Positions 9,194 through 17,685 are shown, numbered from the stretch's first letter. The stretch: 64,000 nucleotides of DNA from IGN2 sp964639955 (GCA_964639955.1 CAZXGJ010000007.1:1-64000); one strand, 5' to 3'. Notes: generated from the sequence alone by a model not told the origin. Numbers and translations are program-made.

Positions 9194-9781
9194 ATGATTG
9201 ATGCCACTATGGAAATATTATATTCGATTGATTTAGCAATTTTCTATTTTTTTAACCACACTCTTTCTACCGGCCTATTGGATAAATTTTTTTCAATAAT
9301 TACGGACGTAAACCGGTGGTACATTGCTTACGTAATACTTCTGGGAATCGCCTTTCTCAAAGGTGGAGCGAGAGGAAAAATACTGGTAATAATGCTGCTT
9401 ATACTTATAACAGCCACAGACCAGTTAGGCTACAGAATTCTTAAAGAATATATTGAACGGATAAGACCTTGCAACGCATTAACAGACGTAATAACTCCGA
9501 TAGGTTGTGCAGGAGGATTTTCATTTCCCTCAAACCACGCACTAAATAATTTTGCGGCGGCAATGTTCATTTCAAGGTTATATCCTGCTTATGGATGGTT
9601 TTTGTTCATAACAGCAGCTTTGGTTTCAATATCGCGGGTATATCTCGGAGTGCACTATCCTTCCGATATCATAGGTGGTGCTTTGATCGGGATTGGCTTT
9701 GGTTACCTGTTTTCAAATTTTGCTCTCTTTGCGTATAATATCACCGCGAGAAAAAAGGAAAATAATAAAACAATAAAATGA
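9194..9781 (+). CDS. PAP2-family membrane phosphatase
   Basis: Integral membrane phosphatase of 195 aa. The three PAP2 motifs are intact: KEYIERIRP (K-x6-R-P), FPSNH with H115 as the proposed proton donor, and SRVYLGVHYPSD with H154 as the likely nucleophile and Asp stabilising it. Length and topology (about six helices) fit the BcrC/PgpB type, which dephosphorylate undecaprenyl pyrophosphate or phosphatidylglycerol phosphate; the substrate cannot be decided here. The active-site residues are expected on the periplasmic face. It is divergent from the hybrid kinase, with 64 nt between them for both promoters. The internal Met at codon 5 is an alternative start. Confidence 0.88.
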   Translation: MIDATMEILYSIDLAIFYFFNHTLSTGLLDKFFSIITDVNRWYIAYVILLGIAFLKGGARGKILVIMLLILITATDQLGYRILKEYIERIRPCNALTDVITPIGCAGGFSFPSNHALNNFAAAMFISRLYPAYGWFLFITAALVSISRVYLGVHYPSDIIGGALIGIGFGYLFSNFALFAYNITARKKENNKTIK

Positions 9782-9883
9782 TTTGCAGATTTTCTGAATC
9801 TATTTAACTTGATTTTTTAATTTGATAATCTCTAATAAATTATATCGAATTCAAATCAGGCAACAATTTATAAGTATATAAAT

Positions 9884-10672
9884 ATGAACAAGAAAAAATT
9901 GTTAAAGATGGCCGAAAACCCAAACAATATTCAGGGGATTTACAATTACTGCGACCGCTGGTGCGAAAGATGCAATTTTACTTCACGCTGCCTTAATTTT
10001 CAGATGGATGTAGAATTGCGCGACGGTAAAGAAATTAACGACCTCAACAACGAGGAATTCTGGAAAGAAATGGAAAATATCTTCGCAATAACCCATGAAA
10101 TGATTATAGACATTGCGGAAGAAGAGGGCATCGATTTAAGCGAGATTGATTGGACTGAAGAGGATGAAAAAAGAGAAAGTGACAGGGAGAAATCGGTCAG
10201 GAATCATCCCTGCGCAACAGCTTCAAAGGAATATTATGAGATTGTTGATAAATGGTTCAAGGAACACGAATTTCTTTTTAGAGAAAAAGAAGATGAGCTT
10301 TACGAGCAGTTAATATTGGAACTGCCTCTGGCAAACCCTGAGCACGAAGCTGTTACAATAAAAGATGCAGTTGAAGTAATAACATTTTACCTGTTCTTTA
10401 TAAATGTAAAACTTATGCGGGCTCTTCACGGATTGTTTGAAGACAGGTATGAATTGCCAGATGATTTGCCAAAGGACTCAGATGGTTCTGCCAAGATTGC
10501 TTTGATTGCGATTGACAGATCAATTTCTGCCTGGGGCAAGCTGCTTAGGCATTTACCAAAAAGTGAAGATGAAATCCTCGATATTCTCGTCTTGCTGGAA
10601 AGATTAAGAAATATGACCGAAAAAGAATTCCCGGACGCAAGAAAATTTATAAGACCGGGGTTCGACGAATAA
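9884..10672 (+). CDS. Conserved hypothetical protein with N-terminal Cys cluster
   Basis: Soluble acidic protein of 262 aa that I do not recognise. Its most distinctive part is a cysteine cluster near the N-terminus: C23, C27, C30 and C36 (C-x3-C-x2-C-x5-C), which could hold zinc or an iron-sulfur cluster. The first three Cys resemble the spacing of a radical-SAM site, but the protein has no TIM-barrel pattern or glycine-rich SAM motif, so I do not make that call. The remainder is predicted helical and rich in Glu/Asp and Lys, with no signal peptide and no membrane segment. It follows the PAP2 gene by 102 nt and precedes a membrane protein by 48 nt on the same strand, so an operon is possible. 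Confidence 0.7.
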   Translation: MNKKKLLKMAENPNNIQGIYNYCDRWCERCNFTSRCLNFQMDVELRDGKEINDLNNEEFWKEMENIFAITHEMIIDIAEEEGIDLSEIDWTEEDEKRESDREKSVRNHPCATASKEYYEIVDKWFKEHEFLFREKEDELYEQLILELPLANPEHEAVTIKDAVEVITFYLFFINVKLMRALHGLFEDRYELPDDLPKDSDGSAKIALIAIDRSISAWGKLLRHLPKSEDEILDILVLLERLRNMTEKEFPDARKFIRPGFDE

Positions 10673-10720
10673 TTCCGGTTTATTTATGAACATATACATT
10701 GTATTATTTCGTACAAATTT

Positions 10721-11371
10721 ATGCAGTCAAGACTTCTTCCTAAAAATAAATACCACTACTTGCTCTTACTTCTGCTCGTAATCGATTTTATATTTTTCTT
10801 ATTGCACGCTATTACTGTTAATAATCGTAATCACGAGAATCAAATGTTACTTTTAACAACCGATGGAGGGTATGCCGAAATTTATCAGTATCTGAAAAAG
10901 ACGTTTATCATAATTATTCTTGCTGTTACAGGTATAAAATTCAGGAGTTCTATTTACTTTATGCTTGCTCTCATTTACGGATATATTCTTTTAGACGATG
11001 TTTTAAGGATTCATGAGACCGTTGGTGGATTATATTTGGGCGGATTTATTCATAAATTTTACCCCGATTCCCCAATAGATCAATATCATTTGGGTCAAAT
11101 CTTATACGCTCTGCCGGTTTCATTATTCTTTCTGATACTAATATGGATTTTTTATCCACGAAGCAACCCGGAGAGTAACAAAATAAAAACAATTCTTGCC
11201 TTGCTATTCTTTTTTGCTTTCGCTGCAATAGGTATCGATGCATTACAATCTTTCATTAGCTTTAAAGGATCAGGAATAATTGAAGACGGAGGTGAGATGA
11301 TTGTGATCAGCTTTACAGCCTGGTATGTTTATAAGACCAGAATTGCACTTCACAGTCAGAAAAATTTCTAA
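10721..11371 (+). CDS. Hypothetical multi-pass membrane protein with conserved-looking acidic/His motifs
   Basis: Membrane protein of 216 aa, unknown function, with about six hydrophobic segments (roughly 13-33, 58-75, 80-95, 125-145, 155-180, 188-205). Between the helices are two polar motifs unusual for a bilayer: LDDVLRIHE near residues 90-98 and EDGGEM near 188-193. Paired D-D/H-E and E-D/E-M patterns on opposite helices could make a metal site, by analogy with membrane hydrolases; this is inference. The 3' end overlaps the convergent alanine racemase gene by 4 nt, so the two stop codons share bases. Confidence 0.7.
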   Translation: MQSRLLPKNKYHYLLLLLLVIDFIFFLLHAITVNNRNHENQMLLLTTDGGYAEIYQYLKKTFIIIILAVTGIKFRSSIYFMLALIYGYILLDDVLRIHETVGGLYLGGFIHKFYPDSPIDQYHLGQILYALPVSLFFLILIWIFYPRSNPESNKIKTILALLFFFAFAAIGIDALQSFISFKGSGIIEDGGEMIVISFTAWYVYKTRIALHSQKNF

Positions 11372-12519
11372 TCAATATATATTCTTGGTACACGTGTATT
11401 AATATTGGTTAAAATCTCATAAGGAATTGTTCCAGCCCATTCAGCAAGATCTTCTGCAGTGATGGAATTTTTTCCATAGCTTCCGAGAAGAATGACTTCA
11501 TCACTATTGTAAGCTGAATCATTTTCGATATTCACGACAATCTGATCCATTGAAATATTTCCAACTACGGGATAAAGCTTTCCACTCAACAGAACTTTTG
11601 CTTTGTGCGACATACTTCTCAGATAACCATCGCCATAACCAACAGGAACAGTGACAGCACGAATGTCGTGATCAGGTTTCCAGGTTAATCCATACCCAAC
11701 TGCATTTCCGGCTTTAATCACTTTGAAATAAACGACCAACGATTTCCAGGTAAGGGCAGGATTGACGGCAACAGTTTTCTTAATGTTCTTTGAAGGATAA
11801 ACTCCAAACAGCATAATTCCCGGGCGAACCATATCCAGATTAGCTTCCGGCATTTGAAGAATTGCACCAGAGTTTGAAATGTGTCTTATTGGTGGTTGAA
11901 TTGAATGTTTGTTAAAATACTCGAGCACTTCGTTAAATCGTTCAAGCTGAAGTTTACTAAATGTTAAGTCCTCTGATTCAGCAGTTGCAAAGTGAGAATA
12001 AATTCCTTCGACATTAATGTTATTAAAAGAATAAGCTGCTTCTAAAAATTTCTCAGCATTGTAGTAATGAACTCCAATTCGTTCCATTCCGGTATCGATT
12101 TTCAAATGAACAACAGCATTTATTTTCATCTGTTCTGCAGTCTCATCAATCTGCTTTAGCTTATCGATAGAAGAAGCAGTAATAGTCAGATTATGTTTTA
12201 AGAAAAGCGGAATCTGATTTCCCCAAACACCCCCCAAAACAAGGATTGGCAATGTGATACCAGTTTCACGAAGAAGTATACCCTCCTCCACCACAGCAAC
12301 ACCAAGATAGTCTGCCTGCAATTCCTGATAAAGCTTTGCTGTCCGGATAAGGCCGTGGCCGTAGGCATTTGCCTTTAATACAGGCATAACCCGGGCAGGC
12401 TGCACGTAACTCTTCAATTTTCTGAAATTATCTGCAAGAATCTTTAAATCTACCTCTACACGGGTAGGACGAACGATTTCATCGATGCTTATTACAGGAT
12501 GATTTAACAGTTGATTCAT
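11368..12519 (-). CDS. alr: Alanine racemase
   Basis: PLP enzyme of 383 aa that interconverts L- and D-alanine for peptidoglycan. The cofactor lysine is K49 in VLKANAYGHG. The C-terminal domain shows the catalytic-tyrosine region VGYGDGYLR and the GNISMDQ motif typical of Alr. Substrate-side features HLKIDTGMERIG and SNSGAILQ are also present. Length matches the single-domain family and no MurF fusion is seen. It is divergent from the glycerophosphodiesterase gene, with 133 nt between. The 3' end overlaps the membrane protein gene on the other strand by 4 nt. Confidence 0.95.
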   Translation of the reverse strand: MNQLLNHPVISIDEIVRPTRVEVDLKILADNFRKLKSYVQPARVMPVLKANAYGHGLIRTAKLYQELQADYLGVAVVEEGILLRETGITLPILVLGGVWGNQIPLFLKHNLTITASSIDKLKQIDETAEQMKINAVVHLKIDTGMERIGVHYYNAEKFLEAAYSFNNINVEGIYSHFATAESEDLTFSKLQLERFNEVLEYFNKHSIQPPIRHISNSGAILQMPEANLDMVRPGIMLFGVYPSKNIKKTVAVNPALTWKSLVVYFKVIKAGNAVGYGLTWKPDHDIRAVTVPVGYGDGYLRSMSHKAKVLLSGKLYPVVGNISMDQIVVNIENDSAYNSDEVILLGSYGKNSITAEDLAEWAGTIPYEILTNINTRVPRIYID

Positions 12520-12652
12520 AATTTATTATGTATTCGTAGCAAAGATAAAACTTTCACGATTAAAATTAACCTTTTCTCAGGGTGGATAATGATGAACCGG
12601 ATTGCGATATTAACTGCAAGAAAATATTTATTATAGATAGTTTGCTTTAATA

Positions 12653-13438
12653 ATGAATAACCCGTTTACAACTCTAATCAACAAACCGAAGCCTTATATT
12701 ATGGCTCACCGGGGTAACCAGGTTGCCTGTCCTGAAAACACCCTCGCAGCTTTTAAAAAGGCTCTGGATGACGGCGCAAGCATTATTGAAACAGATTTAC
12801 AGCTAACTGCCGATAATGTTTTTGTTTGTATTCACGATTCTACTATCGACAGAACAACCGATGGAACGGGGAAGGTATCTGAAATGGATCTTCAAAAACT
12901 GAAATCATTCAGTGCAAGCTTTGGACGTGAGGAATTCAGGCAGGAAAAAGTGCCTACATTAGCCGAAGTTGCTGCAATTTTACCGTATGATGTTGTGCTT
13001 GCACTTGAATTAAAAAGTGAGAGTTTCAAAGAATTGCCTGTGTGTAAAAAATTAGCCGGCGAGCTTAAAGAATTAGGGATTCATGATCGAACGATAATTT
13101 TATCTTATTCACTGCCAAGGTTAAAAGCTATGCGCTCTGCCTCGCCTGACATTGTAACCGGATTAATCTCACTGTTCAACCCCTTTCCCTATTTCTTTCC
13201 GCAGTTGATGGGACCATTCTGGGTGTTGATGTTAATCAATCCGTTCTATGCGTGGCTGGCACATAAAAGAGGGCAAAGTGTCTGTCCGTTTGACCCTAAT
13301 CCTGATAAACACCTGCGGCTGTACCAGTTTCTTAAATGTGATGCCATACTAACGAACGATCCCGGGCAAACAGGTAAACTGATCAATCAGCAGAATAATA
13401 GAAAGAAAACTAAAAATAATAATGAGTCGAACAATTAA
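12653..13438 (+). CDS. Glycerophosphodiester phosphodiesterase family protein
   Basis: GDPD-fold enzyme of 261 aa that hydrolyses glycerophosphodiesters to sn-glycerol-3-phosphate and an alcohol. The metal and catalytic motifs are present: MAHRGNQ near residue 18, PENTLAAF, the ETDLQLTADN stretch and IHDSTIDRTTDGTG. The downstream LALELKSE also fits. Residues about 170-205 form an unusual hydrophobic, Pro/Phe-rich insertion that may touch the membrane. There is no signal peptide, so the enzyme is probably cytosolic or peripheral. Its TAA stop overlaps the ATG of the GTPase gene (TAATG), so translation of the two is likely coupled. Confidence 0.88.
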   Translation: MNNPFTTLINKPKPYIMAHRGNQVACPENTLAAFKKALDDGASIIETDLQLTADNVFVCIHDSTIDRTTDGTGKVSEMDLQKLKSFSASFGREEFRQEKVPTLAEVAAILPYDVVLALELKSESFKELPVCKKLAGELKELGIHDRTIILSYSLPRLKAMRSASPDIVTGLISLFNPFPYFFPQLMGPFWVLMLINPFYAWLAHKRGQSVCPFDPNPDKHLRLYQFLKCDAILTNDPGQTGKLINQQNNRKKTKNNNESNN

Positions 13439-14424
13439 TGCCTACAAATCTGCCGCCGGAATATTTCAGAGCTGAGCAGGCTTTCAGAGAAGCTGAATCA
13501 ACTTCAGCAAAAGTTGCAGCGTTGGAAGAAATGATGAGCACAATACCGAAACACAAAGGAACGGATAAGCTGCGCGCTGAACTAAGAAGAAAAATCTCTA
13601 AGTTGAAAGAAGAACAGCAGAAGAAAAAAGGTGCAGGCAGGCATGAATCAGAATATCATATTGAAAAAGAAGGTGCCGGCAGAGCAGTTCTGATTGGATT
13701 TGAAAACACAGGCAAATCATCCATTATTGCTGCTCTTACACACGCAGCACCAAAAATATCCGAAGCACCGTTTACAACCTGGCAGCCTGTTCCGGGGATG
13801 ATGGAATTCGAGGATATTCAGATTCAGCTTGTAGATACACCTCCGCTAAGCAAAGAGCATTCACAGCCGGAATTGTTTGATTTGATGAGAAGCTCGGATT
13901 TAATTTTAATTGTTGTGGATCTTCAGGCAACTCCGTTTCAGCAATTAGAAGACTCATTGTCTTTGTTAAATGATCATAAAATCATCCCAGGGCAGTGGAA
14001 AGAAAAAACTATTGATGAGAGACGAATTGAATTTATCCCCTCACTGGTAATAGTAAACAAAGATGATAATGATAAATTCGATCAGGATTTTGAAGTATTT
14101 AAAGAATTAACAGAAATTGAATTGCCATTCGTACCTATTTCCATAATTAATAAAAAAAATTTCAGCAAGCTTAAAAATGAAATATTTGAAAGACTCAGTA
14201 TCATCAGGATTTATTCAAAGCCACCGGGGAAGGAACCTGATCTGTCAAAACCGTTCATCCTGAGAAAAGGAAGTACCGTCCAGGATCTTGCCGGAAAAGT
14301 TCATCACGATTTTCAGCAGAAACTAAAGACTGCACGCGTTTGGGGAAAAAATGTTTTTGATGGCCAGTTGGTTGGAAGAGACCACGTACTTCACGATAAG
14401 GATACTGTAGAATTGCATTTGTAA
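13438..14424 (+). CDS. DRG/Obg-like GTPase with C-terminal TGS domain
   Basis: Translation-associated type GTPase of 328 aa. A charged helical N-terminus (about 1-75, with IPKHKGTDKLRAELRRKI) resembles the HTH/linker of DRG-type proteins. The G domain begins at GFENTGKS (G1, K93); G3 is VDTPPLS and G4 is VNKDD. The last 60 residues form a TGS domain (GSTVQDLAGKVHHDF to the end), a ribosome or RNA interaction module. The family is sparse in bacteria and its role is undefined; ribosome binding is inferred from eukaryotic and archaeal DRG proteins. The start overlaps the stop of the glycerophosphodiesterase gene by 1 nt, and the N-terminus fits this start. Confidence 0.85.
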   Translation: MPTNLPPEYFRAEQAFREAESTSAKVAALEEMMSTIPKHKGTDKLRAELRRKISKLKEEQQKKKGAGRHESEYHIEKEGAGRAVLIGFENTGKSSIIAALTHAAPKISEAPFTTWQPVPGMMEFEDIQIQLVDTPPLSKEHSQPELFDLMRSSDLILIVVDLQATPFQQLEDSLSLLNDHKIIPGQWKEKTIDERRIEFIPSLVIVNKDDNDKFDQDFEVFKELTEIELPFVPISIINKKNFSKLKNEIFERLSIIRIYSKPPGKEPDLSKPFILRKGSTVQDLAGKVHHDFQQKLKTARVWGKNVFDGQLVGRDHVLHDKDTVELHL

Positions 14425-14511
14425 CAGTTTGGAGATTAAAACTTACATCAGCCCTTGAAGATTGAAAATATTTTATTTACGTTTTGAGTGAATTATAAAA
14501 GGATAAATGAA

Positions 14512-14904
14512 ATGGGGATAATCAAAAAATTTGTCGGTCCAAAATCTAAATACGATGACAGCATTCCTTACACTTATATCGCAAAAGTAAGAATCATTGA
14601 CCGAGATGATAAACTTGTCAACCACTACTTTGCTGATACAATTTGCGGCTTAATAGAATACTTAAATGACAACAACATTCTTCCGGAAGATGTCGAGCTA
14701 TTTGCCTGTTACCAGAAAAAGGAAATCCTGATTGACAAGAAATATTGTCTTTCTGAAGAAGGAAAATGGCTGGAGCGACCTGAAATCTGTCACTCACTCG
14801 AGCAGCATTATAAAGAAACAATGGAAGAGCAGTACAAAGGACACGTTGAACTGGGTGAATGTTCATACGAAGACCGTGACCGTGAAGGAAGTGGACCTTA
14901 CTAA
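14512..14904 (+). CDS. Hypothetical small soluble protein
   Basis: Unrecognised protein of 130 aa with no signal peptide or membrane segment. I chose the ATG at 14512 because AAAAGGA sits 8 nt upstream; an in-frame GTG 24 nt earlier lies before that ribosome binding site. The sequence starts MGIIKKFVGPKSKYDD and ends in an acidic tail (GECSYEDRDREGSGPY). It has four cysteines but no regular metal motif. It lies 87 nt after the TGS GTPase and 21 nt before the DUF4126 membrane protein, so it may be cotranscribed with the latter. Confidence 0.7.
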   Translation: MGIIKKFVGPKSKYDDSIPYTYIAKVRIIDRDDKLVNHYFADTICGLIEYLNDNNILPEDVELFACYQKKEILIDKKYCLSEEGKWLERPEICHSLEQHYKETMEEQYKGHVELGECSYEDRDREGSGPY

Positions 14905-14925
14905 AATATTTTAAAGAGAAAATTT

Positions 14926-15498
14926 TTGGAAACAATAACCTCAATACTTCTCGGAATCGGTTTAAGCGCCGCAACCGGATTCAGAATTTTTGTTCCGTTC
15001 CTTGTTGCAAGTATTGCGGCTATAACCGGTTACCTTCCTCTTTCTCCATCATTCGAATGGATTGGAACTTATCCCGCTTTAATATTATTCGGAGCTGCCA
15101 CAGTTCTGGAATTAGCTGCTTACTATATTCCCTGGCTTGATAATCTATTAGATTCAATCGCAACACCCGCTGCATTTGTTGCTGGCGCTATTTTAATGGT
15201 TGCAGTTGTCAGCGGTTTACCGCCACTAGCAAAATGGGCATTGGCTATCATTGCAGGAAGTGGTGCTGCGGGAGTTGTTCAAACCGGAACGACATTAACA
15301 AGAGCAGCATCAACTACTACTACTGGCGGTTTAGCAAATCCTGTGGTTTCAACCGTGGAAGCAGGTTCATCATTTGGGCTTTCAGTTTTTGCTATTCTTT
15401 TACCTTTAGCCGGAGGATTGATTACCATAATCTTGTTATTCTTGTTAGCAAACAGGATTTATAAAAAACTGAAAAGAAAAAATTCCCACCCGGGTTAG
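14926..15498 (+). CDS. DUF4126 membrane protein
   Basis: Integral membrane protein of 190 aa in the DUF4126 family; function unknown. It begins METITSILLGIGLSAATGFR and continues with PFLVASIAA, a strong match to the family's N-terminus. Four to five hydrophobic segments alternate with short loops, with a Thr/Ala/Gly-rich central section (GTTLTRAASTTTTGG). Translation starts at a TTG with AAAGAGA 7 nt upstream; no ATG would preserve the family's N-terminus. The last residues are basic (KKLKRKNS). Confidence 0.85.
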   Translation: METITSILLGIGLSAATGFRIFVPFLVASIAAITGYLPLSPSFEWIGTYPALILFGAATVLELAAYYIPWLDNLLDSIATPAAFVAGAILMVAVVSGLPPLAKWALAIIAGSGAAGVVQTGTTLTRAASTTTTGGLANPVVSTVEAGSSFGLSVFAILLPLAGGLITIILLFLLANRIYKKLKRKNSHPG

Positions 15499-15538
15499 TT
15501 TTAGTTAATATCGTATTTTTAAAATAGAATTTATGAAT

Positions 15539-15569
15539 TTGACAGTGAGCAAATTATTGTTTAGCTTTC
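15539..15569 (+). promoter_or_regulatory. Probable promoter of the secreted protein gene at 15651
   Basis: TTGACA at 15539 and TAGCTTTC at 15562, with 20 nt between TTG and TA, fit the Bacteroidota consensus (TTG; TAnnTTTG with one mismatch). It lies about 80 nt before the ATG at 15651. Confidence 0.45.
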
Positions 15570-15650
15570 AAATAAATCCTCTCATAATAGTTTAAAAAAC
15601 CATTCCGAGGGCATAATCATTCATTCAATAAACTCAAAGGAGGCTTATTT

Positions 15651-16424
15651 ATGCCTAAACCAAAATTCTTTCTCTCACTGTTTTCTGTATTACTAATCTA
15701 TTCCGCGTTCACATCAGCACAGCAAGAACCAAAAGATCAACTGTACTGGGTTAGAGAAGAGGTTGCTAAAGTTGATCAATGGAACAAGTACGAGGAAACT
15801 GCCAGGCAATGGGTTGAATACATGACTGAAGCCGGACTTGACATTCCATTCCTTCGGGCTTCTCAACGAGATGATGGACATTATTATTATCTTATCCCGC
15901 TTTCCAGTTATTCTGAAGTTGATAAGTTTCCGGAGATCTTCGGATCGGCAATAGATAAAATAGGTAAGGAAAAGTGGGCTGACTTTATGATCGAAAACGA
16001 AAGCAGTATTGCAACTCACAGGGATTTTATTGTTAAATGGTCTGCTCAATATTCCTACGTCCCGAAGGAACCGAGAATAAAGTTTGAAGATGCAGGGTTT
16101 ATACACTGGATTTATTTCACTTATAAACTTGAAAAGCGAAAAGAGGTAATGGATGTTTTAGCCGAATGGAAAACATTGTATGAAAAAAATAATATTGCTG
16201 ATGGATGGAGCGTGTGGTTGATCGAATTGGGTGAGGCAAATAATATGATAGTAGTTTCAGAATATGCTAAAGACGGAGCTAGTTTTTATACAAATATGAA
16301 AGAAACCGGCGAAAAACTTAAAGCAGAAGAAGATATTTTATGGGCAAAACTTTCAGCAAACGTTTTAACAACAGAACAGAAATACGGTAAACCAAGAATG
16401 GATTTAAGCTATCGTAAAAAGTAA
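15651..16424 (+). CDS. Hypothetical secreted/periplasmic protein
   Basis: Exported protein of 257 aa, unknown function. A clear signal peptide (about 1-24, ending TSAQQ) precedes an aromatic, charged body. Two similar halves seem present: each has a W-x4-KWADF or FIHWIYFTYKLE stretch and a YYYLIPLSSYSEVDKF or MIVVSEYAKDGASF stretch. This suggests a tandem ferredoxin-like/ABM-type repeat, and it is a guess from pattern only. AAAGGAGG 9 nt upstream of the ATG is an excellent ribosome binding site. It stands alone, between its own promoter and a strong terminator. Confidence 0.75.
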   Translation: MPKPKFFLSLFSVLLIYSAFTSAQQEPKDQLYWVREEVAKVDQWNKYEETARQWVEYMTEAGLDIPFLRASQRDDGHYYYLIPLSSYSEVDKFPEIFGSAIDKIGKEKWADFMIENESSIATHRDFIVKWSAQYSYVPKEPRIKFEDAGFIHWIYFTYKLEKRKEVMDVLAEWKTLYEKNNIADGWSVWLIELGEANNMIVVSEYAKDGASFYTNMKETGEKLKAEEDILWAKLSANVLTTEQKYGKPRMDLSYRKK

Positions 16425-16437
16425 ATCTTAAAAATTG

Positions 16438-16463
16438 AAGCCCCCTTTAATGGGGGCTTTTTA
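16438..16463. terminator. Bidirectional intrinsic terminator
   Basis: Perfect 8-bp stem AAGCCCCC/GGGGGCTT (16438-16445 and 16452-16459, 6-nt loop) followed by TTTATT on the plus strand; the other side is A-rich, so it can also serve the minus-strand marR gene. It separates the secreted protein gene from marR. Confidence 0.88.
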
Positions 16464-16479
16464 TTCTTACGGGTTAATA

Positions 16480-17088
16480 TTACGCAGCTTCGTGCTCAAG
16501 GCAGTCAATGCGCAACTCTCTTGATGATAATGATTTTTCGAGCAGCTTACAATAATGAGCTGAATTTGCAGAGTCAGCTTTTTCAAAAAACCGGCAGGTT
16601 GTGCACATCCTGTTCAAACTTATAATTCCAACTTTTTCTAATGACTCAATCAACTTTAATAAGAATATATAAACATCCAGTTTATCCTCGGTATTACTGC
16701 TTATCAATTCATTGCGGATAGAATCTGACCAACCAATAAGCTCTTCGGAAATATCTTTGCCTTTTTTAGTTAAGTTCAACAGAAGTATTCTCTTATCTTC
16801 TGGTGATTCTTTCTTCTGAACAAGTTTTTTTTCAACAAGACTGGTAACTGCATCACTAACAGTTGCTTTGGTAAGATTAAACTTTTTTGCAAGCTCGGTT
16901 ACCGTACAGTTTTCAGATGGCTGAGTTAAAAAGAAAATTAAAAATTTAATCTGGATAGGACTCAGATTATGCTTTTTCGTTTCCTGCCAGATTAAATTAC
17001 GAAACACCTGACTTAAACGTTCAAGTGCAACAACAATTTTACTATCAAGATCTTTATGTTGAAAATCAGGATTAAAAACTGAATTCAT
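16480..17088 (-). CDS. MarR-family regulator with C-terminal four-Cys motif
   Basis: Winged-helix repressor or activator of 202 aa. The HTH is at about 60-85 (TVTELAKKFNLTKATVSDAV), and the wing carries EDKRILLLNLTKKG. Beyond the usual MarR length it has a tail with C162, C165, C180, C196 and H199 (C-x2-C-x14-C-x15-C-x2-H), well suited to bind zinc or a redox-sensitive iron-sulfur cluster. It lies 78 nt downstream of the cytochrome P460 gene on the same strand with no clear promoter of its own, so it is probably the second gene of that operon. The 27-bp palindrome upstream of the cytochrome gene is its likely operator. The ribosome binding site is weak and preceded by a small hairpin. Confidence 0.88.
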   Translation of the reverse strand: MNSVFNPDFQHKDLDSKIVVALERLSQVFRNLIWQETKKHNLSPIQIKFLIFFLTQPSENCTVTELAKKFNLTKATVSDAVTSLVEKKLVQKKESPEDKRILLLNLTKKGKDISEELIGWSDSIRNELISSNTEDKLDVYIFLLKLIESLEKVGIISLNRMCTTCRFFEKADSANSAHYCKLLEKSLSSRELRIDCLEHEAA

Positions 17089-17101
17089 ATTGTAATGATG
17101 A

Positions 17102-17119
17102 GCAGGCTATTATGCCTGC
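17102..17119 (-). promoter_or_regulatory. Hairpin in the P460-marR intergenic leader
   Basis: A 6-bp stem GCAGGC/GCCTGC with a 6-nt loop ends 13 nt upstream of the marR start. No T-run follows, so termination is unlikely. It could modulate translation of marR or be an RNA processing site. Confidence 0.3.
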
Positions 17120-17166
17120 CAATAATTTAATGTTAAGAATTAAAATAAAAATAGTGAAAATAAATT

Positions 17167-17661
17167 TCACTTTCTGTACTCGCTGTACACATAATCTTTT
17201 TCCTGCTGCGGCATATGGCATGTAAAGCATTGACTGTAAGCATCATTTACCACTCGCTCTTTTGTGTCTGCTTTGAAACCTTCAAATCCCCAACCACCTG
17301 TTTTCGTAAACACCTTTGAATCTTTTTGCATCACCCCAACAATTTTACGATTTCCCTCCGCAATCGCATTTCCTCCTTCAACAACTTCAAGCAGGTCAAA
17401 TACTATAATAGAGCCATCTGGAAAACTTCCACCTTTCTGATAAGCACCGAGTGCGGTACTATTTGCGTAAATATGATGAATACCGCCGAATGCATTGTAT
17501 AGATCGTGACCTGGCTCAATTACAAGAGATTTGATATGAGTCCAGTTTCTGTATCCTTCCGGATATGCAACTTCATTATTTGAAGGAGCGTTTCCGCATG
17601 CGGACAGAAATAAAATAATAATAGCTACGGCGAACATTGAAGAAAAAATTTTATAAGACAT
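17167..17661 (-). CDS. Cytochrome P460-family lipoprotein
   Basis: Exported c-type heme protein of 164 aa. The N-terminus is a lipoprotein signal with lipobox LSAC (C22). The body fits the P460 fold: GGIHHIYAN, ALGAYQKGGSFPDGS, and a C-terminal heme site C145-F-T-C148-H149, followed by MPQQEKDYVYSEYR. Characterised members oxidise hydroxylamine and handle nitric oxide through a heme cross-linked to lysine. Whether this one is catalytic cannot be told without locating that lysine by structure. It is followed by marR and preceded by a promoter overlapped by a palindrome, so a regulated nitrosative or oxidative stress gene is a reasonable inference. The gene has a good ribosome binding site (GGAGG before the ATG). 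Confidence 0.87.
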   Translation of the reverse strand: MSYKIFSSMFAVAIIILFLSACGNAPSNNEVAYPEGYRNWTHIKSLVIEPGHDLYNAFGGIHHIYANSTALGAYQKGGSFPDGSIIVFDLLEVVEGGNAIAEGNRKIVGVMQKDSKVFTKTGGWGFEGFKADTKERVVNDAYSQCFTCHMPQQEKDYVYSEYRK

Positions 17662-17685
17662 AAGACCTCCGTTTGGTAATTATAA

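Noticed and set aside
9884..10672. Radical SAM enzyme, because of the C-x3-C-x2-C spacing
   Set aside because: There is no SAM-binding GGE-type motif or barrel pattern, and a fourth Cys follows closely. The spacing alone is not sufficient.
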